DNA from: JADFDG01 sp965232985
GTDB taxonomy: Bacteria > Pseudomonadota > Gammaproteobacteria > Pseudomonadales > JADFDG01
Assembly: GCA_965232985.1 (NCBI GenBank)
Contig: CBDDRC010000012.1
Location: 62,001-126,000 of the forward strand
Direction: 5' to 3'
Length of the DNA stretch: 64,000 nt
A program made the translations under genes and the position numbers. Positions 62,412 through 64,000 of this stretch are shown here, in pieces. The notes below the pieces were generated by a model. The model did no database searches. It was not told the origin of the DNA and saw only the letters and a list, made by a program, of their open reading frames with translations. Each line of letters opens with the position of its first letter. Within the stretch, counting starts at the first letter, position 1.

Positions 62412-64000
62412 CCAGCGATCCCGAAGCGGTGCCTGTGCAGGATCCGGCGCCGGACGGTGTCGCTACCTACAAGCGCCTGCTGGGTTATACCGCCCGTTAC
62501 TGGTATGCGTTTGCCGGTGGTGTCGTCGGCTATGCATTGTTTGCCGCCACTGAAGCCGGTGCTGCCAGTTATGCGGGCTTCATTGTCGATTCAATCAAGG
62601 ACGGCACAGTCTCGGCAGAGTTGCGTCTGCTCATCCCGCTCGGCCTGGTTGGCCTGTTTCTCCTGCGGGGCTTAAGTTCTTTTGTTGGTGAGTACGGCAT
62701 CTCCTATGCCGCGCGCAATGTCGTCCACGCGCTGCGTACCGAGATGTTCGAGCGCATGCTCGGTTTGCCGAACCAGTTTTACGCAACCCAAACTGCCGGC
62801 CACCTGGTGGCCAAGCTCACCTACGATGTCGAACAGGTCACGGCGGCGGCAACCGAGGCGGTGAAGGTGTTGTTGAAGGAAGGTTTGTCGGTTGTGGCTT
62901 TGTTGGGTTTCCTGCTCTGGACCAACTGGCGCTTGACGATAATCATCCTCCTCGTGTTTCCGTTGATTGCCTGGCTAGTCAAAATAACAAGCACACGGTT
63001 TCGCACCATCAGTCAGCGCCTGCAGGGTTCGGTTGGCAGCGTGACGCATGTGGCTTCGGAGGCAGTCAATGGCGCGCAGGTGATCAAAATTTTTGGCGGC
63101 AAGGAATTCGAGCGCATGCGCTTCGATGCGGTCAGCCGCTACAACCTGCGGCAGAGCCTGAAGATGGTGGTGACCCGTGCGGTGAGCACGCCGGCAATTC
63201 AGATGGTGTTGGCGGTCCCGTTGGGTTTCATCATCTGGTTGGCATTGCGGCCGGAGATCATGGGCAGCATGACAGCGGGCAACTTCATTGCCTACATCAC
63301 CGCGCTTGGCGTGCTGGTCAAGCCGGCGCGCACCCTTACCGACATCAATGAAAAGATCCAGCGTGGGGTGTCTGCGGCGCAGTCGATCTTCACCCTCATT
63401 GACTCGCCACAGGAGCCGGATGACGGCGATTTCGTGCCCGAGCATGTGCGCGGTGCGATTGAGTTCCGGGGCGTGGGTTTTCGCTATCCGGGGCAAGCCC
63501 AGGATGTGCTGCATGACATCAATCTGCGCATCGAGGCAGGCACTACTGTCGCGCTGGTGGGCAGGTCGGGCGGTGGCAAGTCAACATTCGTGGGCCTGCT
63601 GCCGCGGTTTTACGACGTCACCGCCGGCGAGATCCTGATCGACGGCGTGCCGATCAGGAATTTTCGGCTCGCAGCCTTGCGGCGGCACATCTCCGTTGTC
63701 TATCAGCGCGTGACACTGTTCGACGACACCGTCGCCGCCAATATTGCCTATGGCGAGATGAACGGCGCCACGCGGGAGGCCATTGTGGCGGCGGCTGAAG
63801 CGGCCAATGCCCGGGGGTTCATCGAGAAGTTGGCGCAGGGTTTCGACACGCGCGTCGGTCACGACGGTACGCAGCTGTCCGGCGGGCAGCGGCAGCGTGT
63901 CGCGATTGCGCGTGCCTTGCTGAAGGATGCGCCGATCCTGATCCTGGACGAAGCAACCAGCGCACTCGATACCGAGTCCGAACTGCATATTCAGCATGCC
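62408..64000 (+). CDS. msbA: Lipid A flippase MsbA (ABC exporter), 3' end outside the window
   Basis: 531 codons are visible, running off the end; a full MsbA has about 580-600. The six-helix transmembrane domain (about 25-330, with LRTEMFERMLGLPNQFY) is followed by the nucleotide-binding domain. The latter has Walker A GRSGGGKST (about 384-392), signature LSGGQRQRVAIARALLKD (about 490-507) and Walker B ILILDEATSALD. It flips lipid A-core across the inner membrane. Its ATG overlaps the exbD stop (ATGA). lpxK often follows in this cluster but is not visible here. Confidence 0.95.
   Translation, partial: MTSDPEAVPVQDPAPDGVATYKRLLGYTARYWYAFAGGVVGYALFAATEAGAASYAGFIVDSIKDGTVSAELRLLIPLGLVGLFLLRGLSSFVGEYGISYAARNVVHALRTEMFERMLGLPNQFYATQTAGHLVAKLTYDVEQVTAAATEAVKVLLKEGLSVVALLGFLLWTNWRLTIIILLVFPLIAWLVKITSTRFRTISQRLQGSVGSVTHVASEAVNGAQVIKIFGGKEFERMRFDAVSRYNLRQSLKMVVTRAVSTPAIQMVLAVPLGFIIWLALRPEIMGSMTAGNFIAYITALGVLVKPARTLTDINEKIQRGVSAAQSIFTLIDSPQEPDDGDFVPEHVRGAIEFRGVGFRYPGQAQDVLHDINLRIEAGTTVALVGRSGGGKSTFVGLLPRFYDVTAGEILIDGVPIRNFRLAALRRHISVVYQRVTLFDDTVAANIAYGEMNGATREAIVAAAEAANARGFIEKLAQGFDTRVGHDGTQLSGGQRQRVAIARALLKDAPILILDEATSALDTESELHIQHA

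Overview
The window is about 61% GC and very gene-dense. It holds 57 protein genes (two cut by the window edges), no rRNA or tRNA that I can see, no CRISPR array and no prophage. The gene set points to a gammaproteobacterium. The evidence is ZipA, MnmC, YheU, a Na+-translocating NADH:quinone reductase (Nqr) with its ApbE and NqrM helpers, Lol lipoprotein export, MsbA and fumarase I. From memory of Pseudomonas aeruginosa, two stretches keep Pseudomonas-like gene order: GntR-smc-zipA-ligA, and csiV-mfd ... gap-nqrABCDEF-apbE ... lol-comEC-exbBD. The genus cannot be named from this window.

Layout. 1-1861: end of a cytochrome c maturation cluster (ccmC', ccmD, ccmE) followed by a DyP-type haem peroxidase where ccmF would be expected. 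1976-10768: GntR regulator, smc, zipA, ligA, a lysozyme-fold lipoprotein, an unknown protein and yheU. 10791-13150 (minus): MAPEG protein and mnmC. 13392-16800: a two-gene beta-oxidation operon closed by a strong terminator. 17012-22399: plsC, a minus-strand ATP-grasp/methyltransferase pair, then fieF and a Na/Pi cotransporter. 22427-30489: a signalling-rich stretch with a Sel1 lipoprotein, a 7TM-DISM histidine kinase with a degenerate ATPase domain, a directly linked AraC regulator, a membrane Ser/Thr kinase and a large lipoprotein. 30584-35554: DUF2069, wrbA, yihY, an alpha/beta hydrolase and class I fumarase with a strong terminator. 35634-42112 (minus): an MpaB/Lcp-like oxygenase, an IS3 left-end remnant, csiV, mfd and an M48 protease. 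42199-52091: tesB, gap, then nqrABCDEF-apbE-nqrM. 52146-56161: patatin, then GDPD, agmatine deiminase and a PV-repeat protein. 56322-64000: lolC/E, lolD, DUF2062 (minus), comEC, exbB, exbD and the 5' part of msbA.

Most modules are housekeeping. smc, zipA and ligA serve chromosome segregation, division and DNA joining. mfd couples repair to transcription. Nqr with ApbE (covalent FMN) and NqrM (iron site) forms a sodium pump with its own maturation genes. Lol, Exb and MsbA serve the envelope.

The parts I consider least ordinary are: the kinase-AraC operon, whose kinase lacks key ATP-binding residues; the uncharacterised ATP-grasp/methyltransferase pair; the IS3 end that supplies the csiV stop codon next to the oxygenase gene; and several short cis-elements. 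These are an 18-bp leader shared by two TTG-start genes, repeats before nqrA, and a recurring -10 plus CCGC motif. I did not find a clear, wholly new multi-gene defence or biosynthetic system. No intergenic stretch exceeds about 300 bases.
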